Notes: a model not told the origin generated them from the letters alone. A DNA stretch of 64,000 bases from Desulfobaculum sp044987625 (GCF_044987625.1 NZ_JBJDSB010000001.1:744001-808000); one strand, 5' to 3'; positions 26,344 to 36,354 are shown, counted from the first letter of the stretch. Made by a program: numbers and translations.

Positions 26344-27544
26344 CCGCCACCCGCCGCACGAGGGACTCAAAGGCATCCGCCACAAGCGACCAGGAAAAAT
26401 GCTCCGCCGCGTGGTCACGAAGCTGCCGGGCAGACAGCGCAAGGTGCGCCGGGGGCGACAGCATTTCCTCCATCTTGCGGCGCAGGGCCGCCGCGTCGCT
26501 GCCATCCACCACATAGTCGCCATCCAGCGTGCCGAGGACGTCCGGGATGCCGCCCTGCGGCGTACCTATGACCGGGGTCCCGCAGGCCCATGCCTCGGGG
26601 ATGACAAGGCCAAACCCCTCCAGCACCCGAGTTGGCAGGACGAACCAATCCGCCGCGCCATACAGGTCCGGCAGGTGCTCTTCATCCACGTGCCCCCACA
26701 GCCGCATGCACTCGTCCACCTCGGCCTCGCGCACCTGCATGCGCAGGCGCTCCTCCAGCAGGCCGCGCCCGCCTATTACCCCATAGCCCGTGGACCGCAG
26801 CGCTTCGCTCCCGGCAAAGGCCTCAATAAAGTTCTCCAGCCCCATACGCGGGGCCAAGTTGCGCACGGTGAGGAAGATGGTCTTGTCCTGCGGCAGGCCC
26901 AGCCGCTCACGCGCGGCGCGCCTGCCCCCTTCGGGCAGCCGAAAGCGCGCAAGGTCCACCCCGCCGGGAATGCGTACCACCTTCTCCGGCGGCGGCTGGT
27001 GATACTCCGTCACCTTGCCCGCCATGTAGCGCGACAGCACAACCACAGCGCCAGAGCGGCGGAGAATGCGTCGCTCCATACGGCGCATCATCCACGCGGC
27101 CATGGAGGTCAACGCGCTCACGCGCCCAACGCCGTTGAGCCGGCGGATGAGGAATTCCTCATGCCATGGGGAATGGAAATAATACACCGACGGCACGCCG
27201 CGCAGCCGCCCGGAGATGTGCGGGCCAAACGCGGGCAGACACTGATGGATGACCGCCACGTCAAAGCGCGGACCGCCAATGGCGTCGAAGCACTGCACAC
27301 TGCCGCGTAGTTCTCGGCGCAGCGCCGGCACAACGCCCACTTCCACACCGGGGAAGGGGAAACGGTGCACGGTAACGCCGTCCGCCACCTGCTCGCGCTG
27401 AGGGAAGGCGCTGTGCGTATTGCGGGTGACGACGTGCACCTCGTGTCCGCGCCGCGCCAGCTCCACGGACGACTGCGTCGCCATACGGCCCGCCCCGCCC
27501 GTGGTATCGGGGAACCACACATCGGCAAAGACGGCTATTCTCAC
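26333..27544 (-). CDS. Family 4 glycosyltransferase
   Basis: A 403-residue GT-B enzyme beginning RIAVFADVWFPDTTGGAGRM, with FLTVRNLAPRMGLENFIEAF and the retaining-enzyme motif EGFGLVIPEAWACGTPVIG. The start is a GTG whose last bases overlap the stop of the upstream dehydratase gene. The adjacent GDP-mannose dehydratase makes a GDP-6-deoxyhexose donor plausible, but this is inference. Confidence 0.9.
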   Translation of the reverse strand: MRIAVFADVWFPDTTGGAGRMATQSSVELARRGHEVHVVTRNTHSAFPQREQVADGVTVHRFPFPGVEVGVVPALRRELRGSVQCFDAIGGPRFDVAVIHQCLPAFGPHISGRLRGVPSVYYFHSPWHEEFLIRRLNGVGRVSALTSMAAWMMRRMERRILRRSGAVVVLSRYMAGKVTEYHQPPPEKVVRIPGGVDLARFRLPEGGRRAARERLGLPQDKTIFLTVRNLAPRMGLENFIEAFAGSEALRSTGYGVIGGRGLLEERLRMQVREAEVDECMRLWGHVDEEHLPDLYGAADWFVLPTRVLEGFGLVIPEAWACGTPVIGTPQGGIPDVLGTLDGDYVVDGSDAAALRRKMEEMLSPPAHLALSARQLRDHAAEHFSWSLVADAFESLVRRVADEG

Positions 27545-28545
27545 AGCGCCACCTCCCGCATCTCCGGCGGTCCGCCAGCGGCGAAGAGCGCCATGTCATG
27601 GTCCACCATTTCACGGACCAGCGTTTCAAAGTCCACCTTCGGCTCCCAGCCCAGCTCACGCCGCGCCCGCGAGGCATTGCCGCACAGCACATGCACCTCC
27701 GCCGGACGATAAAAGGTCTTATCCACCACAAGGTGCTCGCGGTAATCCAGCCCGACATGCCGGAAGGCCAGGTCCAGAAAATCGCGCACGCTGTGGGTTG
27801 CTCCGGTGGCGATGACATAGTCGTGCGGGGCGTCCTGCTGCAGCATGGCCCACATGGCGCTCACAGAATCACGCGCGTGCCCCCAGTCGCGCCGGGCCTC
27901 AATGTTTCCAAGACGGATGGTGCTCTCCAGCCCCAGCCGGATGCGCGCGGCGGCCATGGAAATCTTGCGGGTGACGAATTCCGCCCCGCGCCGGGGGGAC
28001 TCGTGGTTGAACAGTATGCCGGAGACGGCGAACATACCGTACGCCTCGCGGTAATTGCGCGTCAGCTCCATGCCAGCCATCTTGGATATGCCATAGGGCG
28101 AGCGCGGCTTGTACGGGGTAGATTCATCCTGCGGAGACAACGACGCATTGCCGAACACCTCGCTGGACCCGGCAAAATAGAAACGGCAGTCCGGTGCCTG
28201 CCGCTTAAGGGACGACAGCATATAATGCGTGCCGTTCAGGTTGGTCTGGATGGTGGAGAACTCATCCTCGAAGGAATAGGACACAAAGCTTTGCGCCGCG
28301 AGGTGGTAGCATTCATCGGGCTGCACGTCCGCGATGATGTTGAAGAGACTGGCGTAGCTCTCCATGGACGCGCTATGCAGCACAAGCCGGTCCTGAATGT
28401 GCAAAATGCGCCGGAGCCTGCTTTGTGGATATTCAAGGGCCACGCGGCGCACAACGCCATGCACCTCGTAGCCTTTTTCAAGCAGAAGCTCCGCAAGATA
28501 GCTGCCATCCTGCCCAGTGATGCCCGTAATGAACGCTTTCTTCAC
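27541..28545 (-). CDS. gmd: GDP-mannose 4,6-dehydratase
   Basis: A 334-residue short-chain dehydrogenase with the NAD-binding GITGQDGSYLAELLLEKGY, the catalytic SSE and YGISK residues (SSEVFG, SPYGISK) and NHESPRRGAEFVTRKI, all typical of Gmd. It makes GDP-4-keto-6-deoxymannose, precursor of GDP-fucose, GDP-rhamnose or GDP-perosamine. The GTG at 28545 follows GGGAGG; an ATG-initiated reading further upstream adds unrelated residues. No GDP-fucose synthase (fcl) or RMD reductase is in the window, although a fucosyltransferase-like gene is. Confidence 0.94.
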   Translation of the reverse strand: MKKAFITGITGQDGSYLAELLLEKGYEVHGVVRRVALEYPQSRLRRILHIQDRLVLHSASMESYASLFNIIADVQPDECYHLAAQSFVSYSFEDEFSTIQTNLNGTHYMLSSLKRQAPDCRFYFAGSSEVFGNASLSPQDESTPYKPRSPYGISKMAGMELTRNYREAYGMFAVSGILFNHESPRRGAEFVTRKISMAAARIRLGLESTIRLGNIEARRDWGHARDSVSAMWAMLQQDAPHDYVIATGATHSVRDFLDLAFRHVGLDYREHLVVDKTFYRPAEVHVLCGNASRARRELGWEPKVDFETLVREMVDHDMALFAAGGPPEMREVAL

Positions 28546-28610
28546 GACGATACACCTCCCATTGTCACGAACATACGGGAGGTTAGCGTCCATGTCGAGG
28601 CATGGTGTTC

Positions 28611-29699
28611 TCAAATGCTGTCAAAGAGTTCCCGAATATCGGCCACATGGGCGTCCCACGCACGCGGGCCAACGCGCGCAGCCACTGCCGCAAGGGCCTT
28701 TTCGCACACGCGCCGCCGCTCGTCGCCGTCCTCAAGGCGGGCAAGGGCCACGCGCCATGCGTCATGGTCCTGCGGCGGGGCGAACAGGGCTGCACCGCCT
28801 GCCGTCTCGCGCAGGACAGGGATGTCGCTGACAATAGCGGGAACGCCGCAGGCCATGGCCTCAAGGGGCGGAAAGCCGTAGCCCTCAATAAGCGCCGGAT
28901 GCAGCAGGCAAAACGCCCCCCTATACAGCGCCGGAAGCGCCGCCTCCGGCACAAGGGGCAGCCACACCGCCTGCGCCGTGGGATAGCGAGCCTGCCACCA
29001 TAGCCGCCACCGGTCCGAACATCCGGCAATAACAAGAGGGCGGCCCAGCGTCTCGCTCAGGGACAGCGCCACGCCAATATTCTTATGCGGGCGGCCATTG
29101 CCAAGGACCAAGACGTACCCCGGCGCAAGGCCAAGCGCGCCGCGATGCGCGGCGTCATCCACCTGCGGCGTGGGCGAAAACTCCGCCGCGATGCCGGAGT
29201 GCCGAACCCGCGCATCGCGCCCTGTCCAGCCCATCAGCGCCGCCGTGGCATCACGACTCCAGCGCGAAACGTACCACGTCAGCGCGGCGCGGCGCAGGCC
29301 GTGGGCAAGACGCACCCGTGCATAGCGCGCCCGCCACGACGTGCGGTAGCGCTCGTGGGTGATGTTCAGGACGTCATGGACAATATTCACAACGCGCGCC
29401 GGCCCGGCCCACACCGGAACCTTGGGGTATGGGGACAGCGTTACCGCGCTGCCCCGCGCAAGGCGCGACAGCGCCACCTCGGCGGCGAGGCGGCTGGCCG
29501 GGAGTTCGCGCCGCACAAGACCTGGACATTCCTTAGCAATGTGCGCGGCGCACGCCGGGCGTACGGCAAGGCGTACCTCGTCTGCACAGCCCGACGCCAC
29601 AAGGGCGCGAACCAGCCCATCCAGAACGCGGCTGATGCCCGTTCCCCCTTGCGGCGGGTACTCCCGCCCATCCACAAGGAGCGTCCGGCTACGCGCCAT
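28611..29699 (-). CDS. Family 4 glycosyltransferase
   Basis: A 362-residue GT-B enzyme. It has VNIVHDVLNITHERYR in the N-terminal domain, YVLVLGNGRPHKNIGVAL in the donor domain and LHPALIEGYGFPPLEAMACGVPAIVS with the EX7E catalytic motif. Its start overlaps the end of the large fusion transferase by 11 bases. Sixty-six bases separate it from gmd downstream. Confidence 0.9.
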   Translation of the reverse strand: MARSRTLLVDGREYPPQGGTGISRVLDGLVRALVASGCADEVRLAVRPACAAHIAKECPGLVRRELPASRLAAEVALSRLARGSAVTLSPYPKVPVWAGPARVVNIVHDVLNITHERYRTSWRARYARVRLAHGLRRAALTWYVSRWSRDATAALMGWTGRDARVRHSGIAAEFSPTPQVDDAAHRGALGLAPGYVLVLGNGRPHKNIGVALSLSETLGRPLVIAGCSDRWRLWWQARYPTAQAVWLPLVPEAALPALYRGAFCLLHPALIEGYGFPPLEAMACGVPAIVSDIPVLRETAGGAALFAPPQDHDAWRVALARLEDGDERRRVCEKALAAVAARVGPRAWDAHVADIRELFDSI

Positions 29700-31992
29700 G
29701 CGCGCTCCCTCCGCCCTGCTGCGCCGCGCAGGTCAGCACCGCGTCCACCACATCCTCCGGCTCCACGGCCAGCATGCATTCATGCGCGCGTGTCCGGCAA
29801 AAGCTCTCACCACAGCCAAGGCATTCCACATCGTGAGCGGCTACTTCCATATGCACACCATCCGGGCATGGTTCGTGCCCGGCCGAAGGCCCGGCAATGC
29901 GCACCGTGCGCGCCCCGCACAGGGCAGCAAGGCGAACCACCCACGTGGGCGGCCCCACCACAACATCGGCGGCGGCAATAGCGTCCAGCACGGCGGGCAC
30001 ATCGCACCCCGCGCGCACCCGCTCCGTCCCCCGGTGCCAGCAGGGCGGCACATCGGGCACAGGGTCCCACACGGTCCCCAGCACCTCCACCTGCACGCCG
30101 CGCTGTTCCAGTTTGGTCGCAAGCTGGCAAAAGGCCGTCATGGGCCACTGCTCGGTGGCAATGGAGGCAAGCGGATGCAGCGCCACCCGCAACGGCGCAT
30201 CCGGGGTCCGCGCGCTGCGGGGCCGGCACAGACCGGACAGCAGTTCAAGGGCTTCTTCGGCCTTGTGCACAGCGCGGCATGGCCGCGGCGCACCGTCCCG
30301 GCTCACCTGCTCCACACGCACCAAACGCCGCCATAACGGCGTGCATTCCCCGCCGGGCAAAACAGCGCGAGACAACAGCGCCGCGCGCCCGCATCCGGCA
30401 AGGCCAGCGCTCACCGCCCCGGACACCAGCCCGGCAAGGGCGGTGCCAAGCGCGGGACCAACCTCGCCCACCAGCACGCGCCCATACCCGCCGCGCCGCG
30501 CCAGACGCAGGGCCATCAGCAGGCCCAAAGACGAGTGGACATCGCACAGCGTGACATGCACGCCCGGAATGCGCACCGCGCATTCCGCCACCGCGCCGCA
30601 AGCCAGCACATCCACTCCGCCCGGAACATCACGCGCCGCAGCGGCAATGGCAGGCAGCATCTCCACCCCGGCCTCCGCGTCACGCGCGGGAAGAATCAGA
30701 ACCGGCCCTGCCGCGGCTTCCCGCGCTCGCGGACGCCACAACCACGCCAAGTGTACAAGGACGCCGCGTCCGGCGCGCGCCATCAGCCGCCGCACCATAC
30801 GCATAAGGGAGGACGTGGGCGGGCCGCCGCCCTCAGCGTGGCGGCGCAGTCCGGCATACAGCACCGCCATGCGCCGGGCATGGCGCTCCACACTAAAGGC
30901 CCGCTCCGCATGGCGGCGGTTCACTACGCCTGCGGCGCGCCGCAGTCCGGCGTCCTCAGCAAAACGCACCAAGGCCCGGGCAAAGGCCTCCTCGTCCCCC
31001 GGTGGGACAGCGCGCATGCCGCCGGCGGGCACGGCCTCGCGGTTTTCGGGAATATCCGTGGCAATAACGGCAAGGCCCGCGCTCATGGCCTCCATCAGCG
31101 CGCGGCTCAGCCCCTCCGCCGTGGACGGCAGTACAAACACGTTCAGCGCCGAAAACAGCGCCGCCGGGTCGTCCACGGCGTCATGCAGGGTCACCCGGCC
31201 ACGAAGCTGGGGGGCGTCCGCCTCGCGCCGCAGCGTCGCCACAAAATTGGCGTCCAGCATGTTCCCAGCGCACAGCACATGCGCATTTTCAGGCAGACCC
31301 AGCTCCATGGCGCGGGTGAGCGCCCGCAACAAAAAACGATGTCCCTTGCGCGGAATATAGTTGCCAACCAGCCCAAAGAGCACAGCATCGTCTGCAACAC
31401 CTAGGCGCTGGCGCACGGCCGCGCCGCGTCCGTCATCCGGGCGAAAATCCTGCGTATCCACGCCATTGATAATGGTGACAAACCGCCCCGGCACATACCG
31501 CTCCAAACGCGGGAACCGCATCCGCCGCGCCGCGCCGGACACAAACACCACCCGCCGCGCCAGCAGCGCCAGCACCACGTCATACACCGCCACATCCCGC
31601 GCGGACTCGCGCACATGCCACACCATGGGCACCCCTGCCAGCCGGCCGGCAATCCCGGCATAGAGCGCCGCCCGCGAGCGCCCCGCATGCACCACATCAA
31701 CGCCCCGCCGCCGTAGCAGCCGCCACATGCGGTACAGCGTGCGCACCGCGCCAACGGGATGGCGTAACGGCGACGGAATGGGCAACACCTCTGAGGCAAC
31801 GCCCGCAGCGCTGAGCCGCAGGCGCACAGGCCCATCCGCGCTGACCACGCCAAGGGGTTCCACCTGGCGAGCGCGCGCCAAAGCGCGCAGCAGCGCAAGC
31901 GCGCTCCATTCACCGCCGCCAAGGAATGTACTGCGGCCCATGATGTATGCAGCCCGAACAGCTCTGTCGCCAACCTCTGCACGCCGCGTCAT
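29689..31992 (-). CDS. Fused GT4-GT9 glycosyltransferase
   Basis: A 767-residue protein made of two transferases. Residues 1-390 are a GT4 enzyme (LVGNYIPRKGHRFLL, STAEGLSRALMEAMSAGLAVIATDIPENREAV). Residues 420-760 resemble GT9 heptosyltransferases (LRVALHPLASIATEQWP, VLDAIAAADVVVGPPTWVVRLAALCGARTVRIAG), with a C-terminal cysteine cluster CLGCGESFC. The reading frame is continuous, so it is a true fusion, not a frameshift. Two successive sugar transfers by one polypeptide are likely. Confidence 0.87.
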   Translation of the reverse strand: MTRRAEVGDRAVRAAYIMGRSTFLGGGEWSALALLRALARARQVEPLGVVSADGPVRLRLSAAGVASEVLPIPSPLRHPVGAVRTLYRMWRLLRRRGVDVVHAGRSRAALYAGIAGRLAGVPMVWHVRESARDVAVYDVVLALLARRVVFVSGAARRMRFPRLERYVPGRFVTIINGVDTQDFRPDDGRGAAVRQRLGVADDAVLFGLVGNYIPRKGHRFLLRALTRAMELGLPENAHVLCAGNMLDANFVATLRREADAPQLRGRVTLHDAVDDPAALFSALNVFVLPSTAEGLSRALMEAMSAGLAVIATDIPENREAVPAGGMRAVPPGDEEAFARALVRFAEDAGLRRAAGVVNRRHAERAFSVERHARRMAVLYAGLRRHAEGGGPPTSSLMRMVRRLMARAGRGVLVHLAWLWRPRAREAAAGPVLILPARDAEAGVEMLPAIAAAARDVPGGVDVLACGAVAECAVRIPGVHVTLCDVHSSLGLLMALRLARRGGYGRVLVGEVGPALGTALAGLVSGAVSAGLAGCGRAALLSRAVLPGGECTPLWRRLVRVEQVSRDGAPRPCRAVHKAEEALELLSGLCRPRSARTPDAPLRVALHPLASIATEQWPMTAFCQLATKLEQRGVQVEVLGTVWDPVPDVPPCWHRGTERVRAGCDVPAVLDAIAAADVVVGPPTWVVRLAALCGARTVRIAGPSAGHEPCPDGVHMEVAAHDVECLGCGESFCRTRAHECMLAVEPEDVVDAVLTCAAQQGGGSAHGA

Positions 31993-31995
31993 GAC

Positions 31996-33177
31996 TCACG
32001 CTCCGGTCACATCGTGAAAGACCGCCTCGTATCCCGCCGCTACAGCGTCCCAAGTATAGCACGCTTTGGCCTTGCGGCGTCCAGCCTGCCCCATGGTCCG
32101 CCGCAGGTCCGGCTGGGTGAGGATTTCCACCACCGCGCGCCCCATGGCCTCGTGGTCCAGCATCGGCGTCAGCAGCCCAGTACGGCCATGCTCCACCACC
32201 TCGGCCACGGCCGGGTCGGCGGCAGCCACCACCGGACGGGCGCACGCCATGGCCTGCGCGGCCACAATGCCAAAGGTCTCGTAGGTGGAATGGAACACAA
32301 ACGCCTCGCTGGCCTGCATCAGCGCAGCCACATCCGCATCCGGGACAAATCCGGCAAAGCGCACGGCGTCCTCAAGCCCAAGCTCACGCGCAAGGGCCTC
32401 GCATGCGCCGCGCTCCGCGCCCTTGCCGCCAATGACCAGCACCGCACCCGGCACGGCGCAGCGAACATGCGCCATGGCCCGGACCAGAACGTCCACCCGC
32501 TTCACTGCGTCAAACCGCTGCAGCGCAAAGAGCAGCGCGCCCCCTTCCGGCACGCCCCACTGCCGCCGGATAGCCGCAGTGCGCGCAGGGTCCTCCACGG
32601 ACGGCAAATCCACGCCCCCGGGCAAAATCGGCAGCGGCGGGGAATTCGTCCCCCACACCGCACGGCGGCACCAATCTGTGATGACCGTTGTTTGGGCCAC
32701 GCGCCGCCCCACCATCCGGTGCCACCACCGCCACAGCGGCGGCACGCCCGGCCCAGGAACGTCGCGCCCGGTCAGGGAGAGAACGGTTGGCACGTCCAAA
32801 GCGCGCTGCGCCCACACCGCGGCAAGGCCCGTCGGCATACAGTAGTGGACGTTCACCACATCCGGCCCAAAATCCCGCACCGCGCGGTGCATGGCCGTCA
32901 CGGCGGACAGGGAAAAGGGCGCAATGGCCCCGCGCATGATGCGGTGGCCGCGAAGGCGCATCAGGCTCCACGCATCATCAAAGCGCACCACGTCAAAATT
33001 CACCAGCCCGTCGTACTCGCTGTGCCCAATGCGCTTCACCACACGGCACGGAAGCTGCGGGGTGACAAGGCGCACTTCGTGCCTCTGGGCAAGGCGGCGC
33101 AGGACGTGCAGCAGCAGAAGCTCCGCCCCGCCAACCGCAGGCAGGAATGTGGGCGACATGGCAAGAATGCGCATCAT
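31996..33177 (-). CDS. Family 4 glycosyltransferase
   Basis: A 393-residue GT-B enzyme: MSPTFLPAVGGAELLLLHVLRRL at the N-terminus, LLFALQRFDAVKRVDVLVRAM in the donor domain and FHSTYETFGIVAAQAMACARPVV as the EX7E region (ETFGIVAAQ has Q in place of the second E). The start overlaps the preceding stop as ATGA. The Glu-to-Gln change is seen in some members and need not abolish activity. Confidence 0.88.
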   Translation of the reverse strand: MMRILAMSPTFLPAVGGAELLLLHVLRRLAQRHEVRLVTPQLPCRVVKRIGHSEYDGLVNFDVVRFDDAWSLMRLRGHRIMRGAIAPFSLSAVTAMHRAVRDFGPDVVNVHYCMPTGLAAVWAQRALDVPTVLSLTGRDVPGPGVPPLWRWWHRMVGRRVAQTTVITDWCRRAVWGTNSPPLPILPGGVDLPSVEDPARTAAIRRQWGVPEGGALLFALQRFDAVKRVDVLVRAMAHVRCAVPGAVLVIGGKGAERGACEALARELGLEDAVRFAGFVPDADVAALMQASEAFVFHSTYETFGIVAAQAMACARPVVAAADPAVAEVVEHGRTGLLTPMLDHEAMGRAVVEILTQPDLRRTMGQAGRRKAKACYTWDAVAAGYEAVFHDVTGA

Positions 33178-34391
33178 CCGCCCTCCTGCCCGTCAGTCCC
33201 TTCACTCACATGGCGCAGGAAGCGCTCCCAGCGCGCAATGCCCGCCCCCTCGTCAAAATGGTCCACAAGGTCATGGTAGCCCGCCCAGCCCATGTCCCGC
33301 GCACGGTGCGGGTCGGACAGGATATCATCAAGGGCGTGGGCAAGGGCGTCCGCATCCCCCGGCGGCACAAACAGCCCTGTGCGGCCATGGTCCAGCCACT
33401 CGGGAATAGCCCCGCTCCGCGCCGCCACCACAGGCAGCGCAAGGGCCATGGCCTCCAGCCCCATAAGGCAAAACGCCTCCGGACACAGGGAGGGCGCCGC
33501 CACCACATCCGCCCCGCGCATCACCCGCCGCACCCTGTCGCGCTCCAGCCAGCCATGAAAGACCACCCGCTCCCCAAGGCCAAGGGCCTGCGCGCGCTCA
33601 CGCATGGGCGCAAGGTCCGGCCCATCACCAACAATGCTCACACGCGCCGGAAGCGTCATACGGGCCGCAGCGTCCAAAAGCACGTCCACGCCCTTGCCCT
33701 TGTTCACGCGGCCGACAAACACAATATGCTGACCACCCTGCGGTCCATCAGGCGTCTGCGTGGCGGACAGAAAATGGGGGAGCACCGTCACCGCCGTTGG
33801 ATCAAAACCATTGTGCACCAGCATGGCCCGCATAAAGCGGCTGGGCACGGCCATATGCACGCCGCCCCGGTGCAGGGCCAGCATGCGGCGAAGCCGCGCG
33901 ATGATGGGCAAACCTTTGGCGGGATGCCGCGGCATGCACCGGTGGACATAGGCCCGCATCTGACAGGCGTAGCCCACAGGATGCGGACAGAGTTCCGGCG
34001 CGCCGCTGCGGGTGCCGCGGCGCAGGGTCTTGCGCCCCTCCGGGCAGACAAAGCCGACATCATGCACCATACGCACGCAAGGCGCGGCGCGGCGCAGAAC
34101 CTCCACCAACGCGGGCTGGCGGACGTGGTGCATGACCACAACATCCGGGGCGTGCTGCCGCACCACCTCCTCCACTCCGGCAAGGCGGGCGGCGAGGTTC
34201 GAACACTGCGGCGCGGTGACGCCATCCACACACACGGCGTCCACGCCCTCGGGCGGGATGTCTTTGTCCTCCAGGCGGCCATGCAGGATGACGTTTGCAT
34301 GCCCGCGGCGGCCAAGGCCGATGCACAGCAGGTGCAGCATCCGCTCCAGCCCGCCCTCAACAAGATTTTCGGAAACGTGCAGTATTTTCAT
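33174..34391 (-). CDS. Family 4 glycosyltransferase
   Basis: A 405-residue GT-B enzyme starting MKILHVSENLVEGGLERML, with IVFVGRVNKGKGVDVLLDAA and APSLCPEAFCLMGLEAMALALPVVA as donor and catalytic regions (EAFCLMGLE fits EX7E). A middle segment has seven cysteines, unusual for the family. Start and stop both overlap neighbours as ATGA. Confidence 0.88.
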   Translation of the reverse strand: MKILHVSENLVEGGLERMLHLLCIGLGRRGHANVILHGRLEDKDIPPEGVDAVCVDGVTAPQCSNLAARLAGVEEVVRQHAPDVVVMHHVRQPALVEVLRRAAPCVRMVHDVGFVCPEGRKTLRRGTRSGAPELCPHPVGYACQMRAYVHRCMPRHPAKGLPIIARLRRMLALHRGGVHMAVPSRFMRAMLVHNGFDPTAVTVLPHFLSATQTPDGPQGGQHIVFVGRVNKGKGVDVLLDAAARMTLPARVSIVGDGPDLAPMRERAQALGLGERVVFHGWLERDRVRRVMRGADVVAAPSLCPEAFCLMGLEAMALALPVVAARSGAIPEWLDHGRTGLFVPPGDADALAHALDDILSDPHRARDMGWAGYHDLVDHFDEGAGIARWERFLRHVSEGTDGQEGG

Positions 34392-35428
34392 ACGCCGCGC
34401 CCCCACGTCAGGCGCTCCCCAACGCTGCGCATAGCCCGCTGGGGACACAGCGCCGCAGCGCGGACCATCAAGGGCAGCGCCCGAACGGGCGACACCCGCC
34501 ACAGCCGCGCCGCCACACTCCACAGCCTGCGCCCCGCAAGGGCGCTGACGGCGCGCCGCTCGGCATCCTCAAGGCGCATGCGGCGCACAAAGGCCCGCCG
34601 CGCCTCGCTCACCAGCGCTCCATATGCCGCCACCCCACGCGCCACCTCGGCGCGGGAGAGGCCGTCCTCACCGGGGACAGGATGCGGCAGAGGGTTCCAA
34701 AAGAGTTCCTCCTCGCCCACCGCGCGGCCAATGAGCCACGACAGGTGCCGCGCACGGGCGCGGGCATCCGCCGCAAGCTGGCGCTGGCGCGCGGCGCTCA
34801 CCGCGCCCGCGTGTCTGCGGTAAATCACAAGTTGATCGGGAATATTGGCAAAACGGGTGCGTCCGGCAAGGCGGGTCCACAGGTCATGGTCCTGCGCGGC
34901 AAGAAAGGTCACGTCATAGCCGCCCACCTGTTCAATGACCCGCCGCCGCATGCACACGGTGGGATGGGCGAAGGGATGCCCAAAGCACAGCGCCCATGAG
35001 ATACGCGCGTGGTATTCATGCAGACGGTACGCTCCGGCGGGGCGTCCCGCCTCGTCCACCATGCGGACCCCCGTACCCACAACACCAATGCTGGGATACT
35101 GGCGCAGAAATTCCACCTGCCGCTCAAGGCGCGTGGGCAGGGATTCATCATCGGCGTCCTGCCGCGCGATAAGCGGGGCGCGGGCGGCGCCAAGGGCCCG
35201 GTTCAGGCTCCATGCCACACCTCGGGGGCGGCTGTTGCGCAGCACCCGGATGCGGCTGTCGGCGTACTGGGCCAAAATATCCGGAGTGGCGTCCGTTGAG
35301 GCGTCGTCCACCACAAGGCACTCCCAGCGCGTCAGCGTCTGCGCCAACACACTCTCAAGGGACGCGCCCAGCCATGCGCCGCCATTTCGCACCGGCAGCA
35401 GGATGCTCACCACGGGCGGCGCGTTCAT
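34388..35428 (-). CDS. Family 2 glycosyltransferase
   Basis: A 346-residue GT-A enzyme: VSILLPVRNGGAWLGASLESVL, CLVVDDASTDAT and ARQDADDESLPTRLERQ carry the nucleotide-sugar and metal sites. The C-terminal 120 residues are basic and helical. The ATG at 35428 overlaps the fucosyltransferase stop as ATGA, which outweighs longer in-frame readings that extend antisense through the next gene. Confidence 0.9.
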   Translation of the reverse strand: MNAPPVVSILLPVRNGGAWLGASLESVLAQTLTRWECLVVDDASTDATPDILAQYADSRIRVLRNSRPRGVAWSLNRALGAARAPLIARQDADDESLPTRLERQVEFLRQYPSIGVVGTGVRMVDEAGRPAGAYRLHEYHARISWALCFGHPFAHPTVCMRRRVIEQVGGYDVTFLAAQDHDLWTRLAGRTRFANIPDQLVIYRRHAGAVSAARQRQLAADARARARHLSWLIGRAVGEEELFWNPLPHPVPGEDGLSRAEVARGVAAYGALVSEARRAFVRRMRLEDAERRAVSALAGRRLWSVAARLWRVSPVRALPLMVRAAALCPQRAMRSVGERLTWGRGV

Positions 35429-36324
35429 ACCAGCCTCCAGCGCGCGGGGCAGATGTCGCGACTCCTCCGCGCGGCCCGGCGGGGACCAAACCACTGGCGC
35501 GGGGCCACCACTACGCTGTCCGGACGGCGGTCCAGCCACGCCCCCCACCAACTGAAGCTGGAATTGGCGATGACATGGCGCTTGCACAGGCTCATGAGGC
35601 GAATATCCTCCCACGGCGCGCCTGCATTGCCCTCTACACAGGTGACAGGATGCGGCAGGTCCAGATTGTCACGCGCCCAATCCGGGTCGTCGGAAAAGAG
35701 AAACACATGCGCGTCGTCCAGCCCCTCGCAGGCCGCGGCCACGGCCCGCGCATACCATGCGGGAGTCAGCTCCGCATACAGCCCCGCAAGCTCCGGGTCC
35801 GTCACATAATCCCCGCGCCGCACATGCACGCTGATGCTGCGGGTGGCCTGCATGTGCGCGGCCAGCGCCGCATTCGCGCCCGCATACGGCGCGAGGAAGG
35901 TCAATTCCCGCGCCACCTCCTCGGCAATGCCGGAAAAATACGCTTCACTCTGCCAATAGCCCTGCAGGTACACGCTATCGCCAAGGGCCCGAAACTGGGA
36001 CAGCCCCCTGCCCGGTCCCTCGCAAAACGTGACCGGAACGCCCATGGCCGGACGCGGCGCGAACACGCGCGCGGCAAGCGCCCCTGCCCAGCGCGCCACG
36101 CGCCCTCGTGGCGGCGGCGCAGGCGGAAAAGCCGCCACATCGGCAGGTTCGGCCTGCCGCGCCGCAACGGGGTAACGAAAGATATGGCATTCCCGCCCCC
36201 GCATATCAGGAAACCCCGACACATCAAGGCGCAGTGGGACACCCCACCGCGCCGCAAGGGCGCGACCCGCAGCGTACTGGAACATCTGATTGCCCAGCCC
36301 GCCCTGAAGCCGCGCGACGATCAC
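35425..36324 (-). CDS. GT11-type alpha-1,2-fucosyltransferase family protein
   Basis: A 299-residue inverting transferase. It begins VIVARLQGGLGNQMFQYAAGRALA, holds the donor-binding HVRRGDYVTDPELAGLY and ends with FSWWGAWLDRRPDSVVVAPRQWF, all standard GT11 motifs. GDP-fucose is the usual donor, which fits the gmd gene in the same operon. A GTG at 36324 with GGAGG seven bases upstream is chosen as start. It is the first gene of the exopolysaccharide block, 30 bases downstream of the chemoreceptor gene. Confidence 0.9.
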   Translation of the reverse strand: MIVARLQGGLGNQMFQYAAGRALAARWGVPLRLDVSGFPDMRGRECHIFRYPVAARQAEPADVAAFPPAPPPRGRVARWAGALAARVFAPRPAMGVPVTFCEGPGRGLSQFRALGDSVYLQGYWQSEAYFSGIAEEVARELTFLAPYAGANAALAAHMQATRSISVHVRRGDYVTDPELAGLYAELTPAWYARAVAAACEGLDDAHVFLFSDDPDWARDNLDLPHPVTCVEGNAGAPWEDIRLMSLCKRHVIANSSFSWWGAWLDRRPDSVVVAPRQWFGPRRAARRSRDICPARWRLV

Positions 36325-36354
36325 CCCACGCCTCCACAGGCGCAGGGCCACAAT

